Shown here: positions 26,407-34,404 of the stretch, in pieces | Layout: each line of letters opens with the position of its first letter | How positions within the stretch are numbered: the first letter of the stretch is position 1 | DNA from: Actinomadura oligospora ATCC 43269 | Lineage (GTDB): Bacteria; Actinomycetota; Actinomycetes; Streptosporangiales; Streptosporangiaceae | NCBI RefSeq assembly: GCF_000518265.1 | Contig: NZ_KI912411.1 | Location: 326,072-390,071, forward strand | DNA: 64,000 nt | Direction of reading: 5' to 3' | The notes under the pieces: model-generated | What the model saw: only the letters and a program-made list of their open reading frames with translations | What the model was told of the DNA's origin: nothing | The model's database searches: none | Translations under genes and position numbers: made by a program

Positions 26407-28056
26407 TCAGGGCGTCCGGGGTGGCGGCACCGCCGCGTACCGCTCCCGCAGTTCCGCCTTCCGGATCTTGCCGGTCGCGGTCCTCGGCAGGTCGTCGACC
26501 ACCTCGAGGCGCTGCGGCCAGTACGCCTTGGTCATTCCGGCCTCGTCCAGCGACCGTTGCAGCTCCTCCAGGGTGACCGGCGGTCCCGGCGGGGCCGGGA
26601 GGACCACGGCGGTGATCGTCTCGTCCTCGTGTTCGTCGCGGACGCCGATGACCGCGACGTCGGCCACCCCGGGGTGCCGTCCGATGATCGCCTCGAGGTC
26701 GGTGACCGGCGCGATGTTGGCGTTGCGCAGGATCATGTCCTTGGCGCGTCCGGTGATGCGGATGCCGCCGCGCCCGTCGGGACGGGCCAGGTCCCCGGTG
26801 TTGAACCAGCCGTCCGCGTCGAGTTCGGCGTCGTACAGGTGCTCCCGGCGGTAGTAGCCGAGGCACTGGGTCGGGCCCCGCACCCACAGGACGCCCTCGC
26901 CGTCGGTGCGGTCCGAGAGGGCGTCGATCCGCAGTTCCATGTCCGAGATGGCGCTGCCGTCGCTGTGCGCGGCCCAGTCCTCGGGGTCGTCCGGGCGGGT
27001 GACGGTCACCGGGCCGTTCTCGGTCATGCCCCAGAGCGAGTGCAGCTGGAGTCGGAAGACGTCCCTCGTGTCGCCGATGAAGTACGGCGGGATCGGCGCC
27101 GACCCGGTGATCAGGACGGCGAGTTCCGGGATGGCGCGCGGCCGGGCCCGCTGCTCCTCGATCAGGCTCAGCAGGTAGAAGGGCGCGCAGTAGAAGTAGG
27201 TGACGCCGTGCTCGGCCATGTGGTCGAGGGCGGCGCCGGGGTCCTTGGCGTCCTGGAAGGCCATGGTCCCGCCCAGCATCAGCGGAAGCAGCATGCCCTG
27301 CACGAGGCCGGTGTAGTGGGTGTACAGCGCGGTCGTGTACATGACGATCGTGTCGTCGAACCCGAAGACGTCCGCGGTGCCGCGCATGGACGCGTACAGG
27401 GTGTTCTGGCTGTGCAGGACGCCCTTGGGCTCGCTCGTCGTGCCCGAGGTGAACAGGATGAGGAACGGGTCGTCGGGGCCGAGTTCGCGTTCGTCGAGCA
27501 GGTGGCCGTGCCGCTCCTCCCAGGCGGTCCCGAAGAAGAACGACTCGAACTGCTCGGTGCCGTCCGGGCCGGGGCCGTCGGCGACGAACACGCGTTGCAG
27601 GGACGGCAGTTCCGCGGCGAACTCCGCGCCCAGCTCGCCCAGCCTGTCGCCGTTGTCCTCGGCCATGGTGACGAGCACCCGGGCCTCGGTAACGCGCAGC
27701 ATGACGTCGAGCTCGCGGCGGCGGTAGGTCTTCATCAGCGGGCAGTACACGACGCCGGAGCGGATGCAGGCGAGCGTGAGGGCGGCCAGTTCCCAGCGGT
27801 CGGTGAGCTGGGCCGCGAAGACGTCGCCGGGCCGCAGCCCGAGCTCGACCAGGGCGCCCGCGCACCGGTCGACGGCCGCGGCGAGTTCCAGGTAGTCCAG
27901 ACGGGTCGTCCGGCCGTCGGACTGCCGGCGGGCGATCAGCGCGGTCTTGCGCGGCGTCTCGCGCCCGGAGCGCCGCAGGTCGTCGAGGAAGGTCTCGTCC
28001 CGCCACCAGCCCTGGTCGCGGTAACGCTCGGAGGTCGTCGCGGCGATCTCGGCCAT
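26407..28056 (-). CDS. Acyl-AMP/acyl-CoA ligase
   Basis: A 549-residue protein. ATG 28056 is chosen because GGGAGAG lies six bases upstream; an in-frame ATG at 28137 gives a non-homologous extension. ANL-superfamily motifs: FLILFTSGTTSEPKGVLHSQ (P-loop), LWGMTENGPVTVTRPDD (A5), GWFNTGDLARPDGRG (hinge Asp), ITGRAKDMILRNANIAPVTD (A8) and PRTATGKIRKAELRERY (Lys). Overall resemblance is to cyclohexanecarboxylate/aryl- or fatty-acyl-CoA ligases rather than amino-acid adenylation domains. It lies 121 bases downstream of the LanB-like gene on the same strand. It probably supplies an activated carboxylic acid to the KAS-III-like enzyme. Confidence 0.88.
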   Translation of the reverse strand: MAEIAATTSERYRDQGWWRDETFLDDLRRSGRETPRKTALIARRQSDGRTTRLDYLELAAAVDRCAGALVELGLRPGDVFAAQLTDRWELAALTLACIRSGVVYCPLMKTYRRRELDVMLRVTEARVLVTMAEDNGDRLGELGAEFAAELPSLQRVFVADGPGPDGTEQFESFFFGTAWEERHGHLLDERELGPDDPFLILFTSGTTSEPKGVLHSQNTLYASMRGTADVFGFDDTIVMYTTALYTHYTGLVQGMLLPLMLGGTMAFQDAKDPGAALDHMAEHGVTYFYCAPFYLLSLIEEQRARPRAIPELAVLITGSAPIPPYFIGDTRDVFRLQLHSLWGMTENGPVTVTRPDDPEDWAAHSDGSAISDMELRIDALSDRTDGEGVLWVRGPTQCLGYYRREHLYDAELDADGWFNTGDLARPDGRGGIRITGRAKDMILRNANIAPVTDLEAIIGRHPGVADVAVIGVRDEHEDETITAVVLPAPPGPPVTLEELQRSLDEAGMTKAYWPQRLEVVDDLPRTATGKIRKAELRERYAAVPPPRTP

Positions 28057-28177
28057 GTCTGCTCTCCCGTTCTGTCCTCGCCGAGGAATGGGTGTGCTCG
28101 AGCCGGTCGTTCGGGTCCGCCAGGAGTGAAGATCCATGATCTTGATCGGTTTGTCCAGGCTCGCGGTCGGCGAGAGG

Positions 28178-30499
28178 TCAGGCGGGCGGCCCGGGGCGTT
28201 CCGGGTCGCGGATCTGTATGCGCAGTTCGGAGGAGTAGCGGCGGCCCCGCGCGTCCTCCAGCCATGCCTCCTCGGGGCCGGGCAGCAGCTCGGTGAACGT
28301 CACGGGGACCCCGTCGCCGGACGCGTCGCGCGCCGAGCGGACCATCGAGGCGAACGCCGACACGGACCGGGGTCCGGTGAAGTCGACGTAGGTGGGTTTG
28401 ATCTCCGTGCCGACCTTGGCGAACACGCGCTCCGGCAGCCCGAGCGAGGCGCGCAGGCGGCGGGCGGCGAGGTACTCGGGGACGGCGCCCTTCTTCGGGG
28501 CGATGCCCGTCTCGCCGACGGTCGTCCGCCAGGTCTCGCGGACGACGACCAGGCGGTCCAGCGTGACGCGCGGGTGGTGCGCGCCGGTGCCGATGCGTTT
28601 GAACGCCTCGGCGCCCAGCCAGCCGAACAGCAGCGAGAACACCTCGCGGAGCGGGCGGCGCGGCCCGTCCGGGCCGACGGCCTCCAGCGTCCCGTCGCGG
28701 TCGGTGACGGTGAGCGTGACGAGCGGCAGGACGCGTCCGGGGTCGGCGCCGGGCGCGGCCGTGAACGCGAGCTGGTGGTCGGTGGCGCCGAGCACCGGCG
28801 CGATGCGCGCGGTGTACTGCGGCCACCAGGTCGGGTACAGCGGGCGGAACTGCGGGCCGATGTCGGCCGCGGCGGCCTCGCGCAGCTTGTCGGGGTCGGG
28901 GTGCCGGTCGGTGAAGACGGCGCTGTCGAGCGTGGGCCCTGCGGTGTGCATCTCGCCGAGCACCAGGGTGAACTCCCCCGCCGCCAGCGCGGCGACGCTG
29001 GACGCGCCGATGTGCAGGTCGGGGCTGTGGATCCGGGCCGCCGCCCAGCCCGGACGGTCGGCCGCGAACAGCCGGGCCGCCCGGCCCGCGAGGTCGGCGC
29101 TGTCGAGGCTCAGGCGGCTCTCGCCGGACGTCGCGGCGTCGATCCCGGCCAGGTCGTTCCAGCGGCGGGCGAACTCGGCGGCGACCGCGTCCGCCGGACG
29201 CTCCGGGCCGCTCAGCAGGGGCTGGACGGCGTCCCAGAACAGGGGCATCGGCACGCCGTCCGCGCCCGGTTCCCGGAGCCGTTCGTAGAGCTTGCGGAAG
29301 GCTTCGTCGTAGGCCTCCGCCAACGCCGCCGAGACCCAGCGCGCGGCGGGCAGCAGCACCCGGCCGAACGGTCCCGACAGCGCCTCCAGGACCGGCCTGC
29401 CGAAGGAGATGTCCAGGTCGCGGACGGTGTCCTCGAAGCACACGCGCCGTCCCGCGTACATCTGCCCGTCCCGGCGTCGCGGCTCGGCCCCGGTCACGTC
29501 CGTGAACTCGGCGTCCAGGTTGTCGAGGGCGTCGGCCAGCGCGTCCGCGTCTCCGGCGGCCTCGGCGACGGCGTCGCGGGCCCGGTCGAGACGGTCGAGC
29601 CCGGCCAGCGCCAGCTCCCGGGCGCGCGGCTCGGGGATCGCTTCGAGCGTCTCGCGCAGGACGCGCTCGGCCCGCGAGTTGTAGGGCATGTTCACGCCCT
29701 GCCAGACGATCCCGCCCTCCACCAGCCGGTCGAGCACCGCGGCCTGGCGCAGGTCGGGGGCGATCTCGGCCGCGGCCCGGACGCCGTCGCACCGTGCCAG
29801 CACGGCCGCTTCGACATCGTCCAGGGGCACGGGGTCCTTGCCTGGCTGGAGGAGGTGGCCGTCCCGGACGGCCAGGTGCGGGTGGATTCCGGCGGGCAGC
29901 CAGGGCGCCACGTCGGGGTCGGTGAGCAGGGAGGTGACGTACGCCTCCAGCACCCAGAACTCGTAGGAGACCTGCCGGGACCGCACGAGTCCCGGGCCCG
30001 GGCGGGCGGTGACCGCCGCGTCCGCGTCCGGGTCGAGCGTGCCCCAGGTGACCGGGCCGAAGAAGCCGATGGTGTCGTTCTTGCCGCAGTAGCGCTGCCA
30101 GTAGCGGACGACCGCGCTCTCCCTCGCGCGCCGCCTGTGCCGGGCGCGGCGGAGCTCCTTGCCGGTCATCCCGCCCCCGGGGGACGGCTCGGGCTCGGCC
30201 AGCCGCGCCAGGTGGCGGGCCGCGCCGAGGTTCTGCCAGGTCAGGGCCTCACGGAAGAGAGGGTCGGTGGCCACCTTCAGGGCGGCGCGTCCCGCGTCCG
30301 CGAGGGCCGCGTCCAGGGCCCGGGTGAACTCGTCCTCGCTCGCGCGGCCTCCCAGGAAGGCGTCCGCGACGGCCGCGCAGCCGGGCGCGGCGAAGAGGGT
30401 GAGCCCGTCCGCCGGGAACCCGGTGGTCCGGAGGATCACGTCCTCCCAGACCGTCCATTCGGTACCGGGAAGCGGGATCGAATGCTCCTTGTCGCCCAC
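28178..30499 (-). CDS. LanB-like lantibiotic-dehydratase N-domain protein (glutamylation/aminoacyl-transfer type)
   Basis: A 773-residue protein. GTG 30499 is chosen because AGGAGG lies four bases upstream; the frame stays open to 30574. Family marks include FREALTWQNL, the RRARESAVVRYWQRYCGKND segment followed by TIGFFGPVTWG, YEFWVLEAYVTSLLTDPDV, and the C-terminal ARRLRASLGLPERVFAKVG, EIKPTYVDF and VTFTELLPGPEEAWLED. The length fits the tRNA-dependent glutamylation domain alone; I see no separate SpaB-C elimination domain. Such stand-alone proteins include PEARLs, which add an amino acid from aminoacyl-tRNA to a carrier peptide. No LanC, protease or clear precursor peptide is near. Confidence 0.82.
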   Translation of the reverse strand: MGDKEHSIPLPGTEWTVWEDVILRTTGFPADGLTLFAAPGCAAVADAFLGGRASEDEFTRALDAALADAGRAALKVATDPLFREALTWQNLGAARHLARLAEPEPSPGGGMTGKELRRARHRRRARESAVVRYWQRYCGKNDTIGFFGPVTWGTLDPDADAAVTARPGPGLVRSRQVSYEFWVLEAYVTSLLTDPDVAPWLPAGIHPHLAVRDGHLLQPGKDPVPLDDVEAAVLARCDGVRAAAEIAPDLRQAAVLDRLVEGGIVWQGVNMPYNSRAERVLRETLEAIPEPRARELALAGLDRLDRARDAVAEAAGDADALADALDNLDAEFTDVTGAEPRRRDGQMYAGRRVCFEDTVRDLDISFGRPVLEALSGPFGRVLLPAARWVSAALAEAYDEAFRKLYERLREPGADGVPMPLFWDAVQPLLSGPERPADAVAAEFARRWNDLAGIDAATSGESRLSLDSADLAGRAARLFAADRPGWAAARIHSPDLHIGASSVAALAAGEFTLVLGEMHTAGPTLDSAVFTDRHPDPDKLREAAAADIGPQFRPLYPTWWPQYTARIAPVLGATDHQLAFTAAPGADPGRVLPLVTLTVTDRDGTLEAVGPDGPRRPLREVFSLLFGWLGAEAFKRIGTGAHHPRVTLDRLVVVRETWRTTVGETGIAPKKGAVPEYLAARRLRASLGLPERVFAKVGTEIKPTYVDFTGPRSVSAFASMVRSARDASGDGVPVTFTELLPGPEEAWLEDARGRRYSSELRIQIRDPERPGPPA

Positions 30500-30537
30500 G
30501 CGGCCTCCTGCCGACGCCGGAAACGGTTCTCCCCCGA

Positions 30538-30563
30538 CGGTGATCACCCTAGTGTGATCACCG
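30538..30563. promoter_or_regulatory. 26-bp near-perfect palindrome in the divergent lanB-like/KAS-III promoter
   Basis: The two 13-base halves, CGGTGATCACCCT and its near complement, match at 12 of 13 positions around a central CTAG; each half itself contains TGATCA. It lies between the divergent starts at 30499 and 30592 and is the only strong dyad there, so it is a likely operator for both transcripts. No regulator gene lies inside the cluster. Confidence 0.6.
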
Positions 30564-30591
30564 TCCGCCGTCACCGTCCCCGGAGGTGCGC

Positions 30592-31641
30592 ATGCGCTGC
30601 GACGGCCTGTTCCTCACTGGTCTTTCCCATCATCTCCCCCCGCCCACCAGCGTGACGGAGGCGGTCGCGGACGGCCGCTACGACCCCGATGACCTGGCCG
30701 CCGACGAGTACGCCTCCATCACCGTCGCCACCGACGAGGCTCCCCCCGAGATGGCCGTCGCGGCGGCGCGGCGGGCGCTGCGGCGGGCGGGGGCGCCGCC
30801 GTCCGAGGTCGCGCTCCTGCTGCACGCGTCGACGTGGTTCCAGGGCGTCGACTACTGGCCCGCCGCGTCGTACGTCCACCACGAGGTGCTCGGCGACGAC
30901 GGACGGCACGCGCCCGCGTTCGACGTCCAGCAGATGTGCGCCGGGGCGATCGGCGCGATCGAGCTCGCCGCCTCGTACCTGGCCGCCGACGCGTCCCGCC
31001 GCTGGGCCCTGGTCACGAGCGCCGACCGCTTCGGCGGCCCCGGTTTCGACCGGTGGCGCGCGGACGTGTCCGGCCTGGTCTACGGCGACGGCGCCGCCGC
31101 GGCGGTCGTCGGACGGGAGGGATTCGCCCGGCTACTGTCGGTTTCCACGGTCGTGGACACCACACTCGAAGGCATGTACCGGGGCGACGAACCATTCGCG
31201 ACGATGCCCGGCCGCACGGTCGACGTGCGGTCCCGGCGCGCGGCGTTCGCGGCGTCCCTCGCGGACGGCGCGCGGCGGCTGGTCGGCGGCGTGAACGAGC
31301 GGATCGACCGGGGCCTGACCGAGGCCGTGGACCGGACCCTGGACGAGGCCGGGCTGAAGCTCGGCGACGTCGGCCGCGTCGTCTTCCCGAGCGTCGGCCT
31401 GCGCGTGCTGCGGACCCGGTACGCCGAACCCCTCGGCCTGGACGTCGCGCGCACCACCTGGGACTGGGGCCGCCGCACCGGCCACGTCGGCGCGGCCGAC
31501 CAGCTCACCGGGCTGACCCACCTCGTCGAGTCCGGCCTGCTCGAGCCGGGCGAACGGGTGCTTCTGGTCGGGATCGGCGCCGGGTTCGCCTGGAGCTGCG
31601 CCGCCCTGGAGATCACCCGCGTCCCCGCCTGGGGAGCCTGA
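30592..31641 (+). CDS. KAS-III-like acyltransferase/ketosynthase with altered active site
   Basis: A 349-residue protein from ATG 30592 (GGAGG five bases upstream). The thiolase fold of ketoacyl-ACP synthase III is clear: PAFDVQQMCAGAIGAIELAA with nucleophile C116, SGLVYGDGAAAAVVG and VLLVGIGAGFAWSCAALE. The usual His motif (HQAN) is replaced by FPSVGL (265-270), and the Asn motif region reads GHVGAAD, with H298 in place of Asn. Relatives with non-canonical triads transfer acyl groups to O or N instead of condensing with malonyl-ACP. It probably uses an acyl group activated by the ligase at 26407. It starts the rightward half of the cluster. Confidence 0.85.
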   Translation: MRCDGLFLTGLSHHLPPPTSVTEAVADGRYDPDDLAADEYASITVATDEAPPEMAVAAARRALRRAGAPPSEVALLLHASTWFQGVDYWPAASYVHHEVLGDDGRHAPAFDVQQMCAGAIGAIELAASYLAADASRRWALVTSADRFGGPGFDRWRADVSGLVYGDGAAAAVVGREGFARLLSVSTVVDTTLEGMYRGDEPFATMPGRTVDVRSRRAAFAASLADGARRLVGGVNERIDRGLTEAVDRTLDEAGLKLGDVGRVVFPSVGLRVLRTRYAEPLGLDVARTTWDWGRRTGHVGAADQLTGLTHLVESGLLEPGERVLLVGIGAGFAWSCAALEITRVPAWGA

Positions 31642-31862
31642 CGCCGGGGCGGAACCGGCCGCTCACACCATGAAGCCGGACGGCCTCCGCGGCAAGCGGG
31701 GCCGCTCCGGCGTGCCGTCGTGGGCTCCGTCCGCGCGGTTCTGACGTCCGCCGCCGAAACATCGGTAACCGGTCGAGCCGGATGGTTCCTTTATTCAGAA
31801 GATCATGTTTTCATGCTGACTGACCAATTCGCGCCGGTCCTCCCAAGGGGTCGTGGTTGCCG
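31642..31862 (+). other. Intergenic gap with a 24-codon frame
   Basis: The only gap above 100 bases in the right-hand operon. It contains a short frame, ATG 31670 to TGA 31744, encoding a 24-residue Arg/Pro/Ser-rich peptide (ends PSWAPSARF). There is no good ribosome-binding site, so coding is doubtful. The following 110 bases are AT-richer (ggttcctttattcagaagatc) and probably hold a promoter for the sulfotransferase-to-lysK operon. Confidence 0.3.
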
Positions 31863-32783
31863 ATGAAGGTGCTCTACATCACCGGTTGGTGCCGTAGCGG
31901 AAGCACGGTGCTGGGCAACGTCCTCGCCGAGGTCCCCGGAGTGGTCCACGTCGGTGAGCTGCGTTTTCTCTGGCTCAACGGCGTCCTCGGCAGCGGCAGC
32001 AACGCCCGGTGCGGGTGCGGCCTGAACCACCGCGAGTGCCCGGTCTGGTCCCGGGTCCTGGAGGCCGTCCGGCCGGACGGCAGGACGCTCGACCAGCACG
32101 CCGCCGACGTCGTCGCGTGGCAGGAGGCCCACCGCACGCGGCACACCTGGCGGACGCTCCGCAACGCCCCGCCGCCCGGACACACGCCGCCCGGGCGCAC
32201 GCCGCGTGACGGGTGGCCCGCCACGCTCGCCGCGACCTACGAGGCGATCGCCGAGGTCTGCGGCGCCCACACGGTCGTCGACAGCTCCAAGTACGCCTCC
32301 GACGCCGCGCTGCTGTCCGGGCTGCCGGGGATCGAGGCGTCCTACGTCCACCTGATCCGCGACCCGCGCGCCGTCGCCTGGTCCTGGATGCAGCCCAAGG
32401 AGTACACCGGACGCCGCTCCGCGCTGAACAGCACGCTGCACTGGACCGGCTTCAACCTGGCGGCCGAGGCCGTCGGCCGGACGCACCGCGCGGACGCGCT
32501 GCACCTGCGGTACGAGGACCTGGTGCGCAGCCCGGCCGGCGCCGTCGCCGACATCCTCAAGCTCATGGGGTACTCCGGTCCCAACCCCGTCGCCGCCGAC
32601 GGGACGGTCGAACTCGGCGGCAACCACACCGTCACCGGCAACCCGAACCGGTTCGGCCGCGGGCGGACCCTCATCCGCGAGGACCGCCGATGGCACACCG
32701 ACCTGCCCCGTCCACAGCGGGCCGCGACCACGCTCCTGGCGCTTCCGCTCCTGCGCCGGTACGGCTACGAGACGAAGGTGTGA
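31863..32783 (+). CDS. PAPS-dependent sulfotransferase
   Basis: A 306-residue protein from ATG 31863 (a TTG at 31857 is possible). The PAPS 5'-phosphosulfate loop is YITGWCRSGSTVLGNVLAE; the 3'-phosphate site is VHLIRDPRAVAWSWMQ; VVDSSKYASDAALLSGLPG supplies the conserved DSSK-type catalytic segment. Three closely spaced Cys (CGCGLNHREC) are as in many bacterial homologues. It should sulfate a hydroxyl. In the vazabitide/azinomycin pathways a sulfated hydroxyl on carrier-bound DADH becomes the leaving group in aziridine formation; a similar role here is inference. It begins an operon running to 40198. Confidence 0.88.
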   Translation: MKVLYITGWCRSGSTVLGNVLAEVPGVVHVGELRFLWLNGVLGSGSNARCGCGLNHRECPVWSRVLEAVRPDGRTLDQHAADVVAWQEAHRTRHTWRTLRNAPPPGHTPPGRTPRDGWPATLAATYEAIAEVCGAHTVVDSSKYASDAALLSGLPGIEASYVHLIRDPRAVAWSWMQPKEYTGRRSALNSTLHWTGFNLAAEAVGRTHRADALHLRYEDLVRSPAGAVADILKLMGYSGPNPVAADGTVELGGNHTVTGNPNRFGRGRTLIREDRRWHTDLPRPQRAATTLLALPLLRRYGYETKV

Positions 32784-32784
32784 G

Positions 32785-33564
32785 ATGGATCTGGGACTGA
32801 AGGGGAAGGTGGCCCTGGTGTCGGGCGGCTCGTCGGGCATCGGCCTGGCGATCGCCCGCGACCTGGTCCGCGAGGGCGCCACGGTGGCGATCGGGGGCCG
32901 CGACGCCGGACGGCTCGCCAAGGCCCGCGACGAGATCTCCGCCGACCTCGGCGTCGAGGTCGGCACCCGCGTGCTCGACCTGCGCGACACCGACGCCGCG
33001 CGCGCCTGGGCCGACGACACCGCCGCCGAGCACGGCGCGCTGCACATCGTGGTCAGCAACGCGGGCGGCCCGCCCGCCGGGCCGACCGGCGCGTTCGGCC
33101 CGGACGGCTACCGCGACGCGATCGACCTCGCGATGATCTCCCACATCGGGTTCGTCCAGGCCGCGCTCCCCCACATGCGGCGTGCCGGGTGGGGGCGGGT
33201 GCTGATGGTCACCAGCGAGACGATCCGCGACATCATCCCCAAGTACGCGCTGTCGGCGATCGCGCGTTCGGGACTGGCCGCCTACGCCAAGACCCTCGTG
33301 CACGAACTGGGCCCGGGGGACGTCACCGTCAACGTCCTGGCGCCCGGCTTCACCGCGACGGACGCCCTGCTCGGCAGCCTTGAAGCCGGTGTCGACGTGG
33401 ACGTGGAGACCGCCCGGATCGCCGAGCGGGAGGGCATCCCGCTCGGCCGGGTGGCCCGTCCCGAGGAGGTCGCGGCGGCCGGAACGTTCCTGTTGAGCGC
33501 CCGCGCGAGCTTCGTCACCGGAACCGTCCAGGTCGTCGACGGCGGCCGCTCCCTGGGGATGTGA
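32785..33564 (+). CDS. Short-chain dehydrogenase/reductase lacking the catalytic Tyr/Lys
   Basis: A 259-residue protein from ATG 32785, one base after the sulfotransferase gene. The cofactor site is intact: LVSGGSSGIGLAIARDL (GxxxGIG) and VVSNAGGPPAGP (NAG). The catalytic serine is S144 (LMVTSE). At the position of the YxxxK motif the sequence reads S157-A-I-A-R161. The C-terminal VTGTVQVVDGGRSLGM is normal. It belongs to the atypical FabG-like SDRs with a changed catalytic pair; it may use other residues, or bind nucleotide without reducing. Coupled with the sulfotransferase and encapsulin-like genes. Confidence 0.85.
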   Translation: MDLGLKGKVALVSGGSSGIGLAIARDLVREGATVAIGGRDAGRLAKARDEISADLGVEVGTRVLDLRDTDAARAWADDTAAEHGALHIVVSNAGGPPAGPTGAFGPDGYRDAIDLAMISHIGFVQAALPHMRRAGWGRVLMVTSETIRDIIPKYALSAIARSGLAAYAKTLVHELGPGDVTVNVLAPGFTATDALLGSLEAGVDVDVETARIAEREGIPLGRVARPEEVAAAGTFLLSARASFVTGTVQVVDGGRSLGM

Positions 33565-33567
33565 ACC

Positions 33568-34404
33568 TTGTCCGAAGTGCGCATGATGCTGGACGATCCC
33601 GAGCTGACCCGCCGCAGCCCGGGTGAGGAGTTCGCGCTCGCCCACGCCCGGTACGGGCCGAAGGCGGCCGTCGACCTGCGCGCGTCCATCAGCGATCTGT
33701 TCCCGCCCGCCAAGCGGCGGCCCCGGCTGACCGTCCGGCACCTGCTCCGCAAGGCGGTCGTGGACGCCGACGAGACCACCGTGTTCACCGAGCGCGCCGA
33801 GAACGTCGCGCCGGACGACGCCGCCCCCGAGTGGGAGTTCGAGGTCGGGTCGCGGACCGTCCGGACGCAGACCGTCCGGGCCGCGGTGCCGGTCCCGCCC
33901 GAGGTGCTCGCCGACCCGGCCGCGCTGGCCGCGTTCGTCGACTACCGGCTGCTCGTCCGGCTCGGGACCGCCGAGAACGACGTGCTGCTCAACGGTTCCG
34001 GCGACATCCGCGGGCTGCTGCGCACGCCGGGCATCCGCCACCGGGAGCCCAAGCCCACGGACCGGACGGCCGCCGCGACGCTGCTGGCCACCGCCGCGCT
34101 GTGCGAGTGGTACGGCGGCTCGGCCGACGGGATCGTCATGCATCCCGACGACTGGTGGCCCCTGGTGGACGACGGCGCCTTCCTCGAGCGGCTCTCCACG
34201 CAGGGCGTCAAGGTCAGCCGCACCCGCATGGTGCCGCCGGGGACGGCCCTGGTCGGCGACTTCACCGCCGCGGCGACCTTGCTGGACCGCCGCTCGTCCA
34301 CGATCCGGCTGGACGGGAACGAACTGGTCGCCGAGATCCGGGAGGGACTCGCCGTGCACCTGCCCGGCCACTTCGTGCTCGCGACGCTCCCGGGCCGCCC
34401 ATGA
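33568..34404 (+). CDS. Encapsulin-like HK97-fold shell protein (Family 3 type)
   Basis: A 278-residue protein from TTG 33568 (ATG 33583 is the alternative). The order of segments is that of HK97-type capsid/encapsulin proteins: basic N-terminal helix region, E-loop/strand (TVFTERAENVAP; WEFEVGSRTVRTQTVRAAVP), spine-helix region (ALAAFVDYRLLVRLGTAEND then VLLNGSGDIRGLL), P/A-domain (GIVMHPDDWWPLVDD; GTALVGDF) and terminal strands (ELVAEIREGLAVHLPGHFVL). Family 3 encapsulins are known inside actinobacterial biosynthetic clusters. No portal, tail, terminase or other phage gene is near. It overlaps the transketolase start (ATGA), so it is made with the pathway enzymes. Confidence 0.82.
   Translation: MSEVRMMLDDPELTRRSPGEEFALAHARYGPKAAVDLRASISDLFPPAKRRPRLTVRHLLRKAVVDADETTVFTERAENVAPDDAAPEWEFEVGSRTVRTQTVRAAVPVPPEVLADPAALAAFVDYRLLVRLGTAENDVLLNGSGDIRGLLRTPGIRHREPKPTDRTAAATLLATAALCEWYGGSADGIVMHPDDWWPLVDDGAFLERLSTQGVKVSRTRMVPPGTALVGDFTAAATLLDRRSSTIRLDGNELVAEIREGLAVHLPGHFVLATLPGRP

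Noticed and set aside
28178..30499. Class I lanthipeptide cluster
   Set aside because: There is no LanC cyclase, processing protease, immunity transporter or convincing precursor peptide, and the elimination domain is absent.
31857..32783. Aziridine formation, as in vazabitide or azinomycin, as a firm product call
   Set aside because: The sulfotransferase fits, but no Vzb10/11 or AziU2/U3-like partner and no LysJ were recognised, so this stays only an analogy.
33568..34404. Prophage remnant (major capsid protein)
   Set aside because: There are no portal, terminase, protease, tail or integrase genes, and the gene overlaps biosynthetic genes on both translational junctions.
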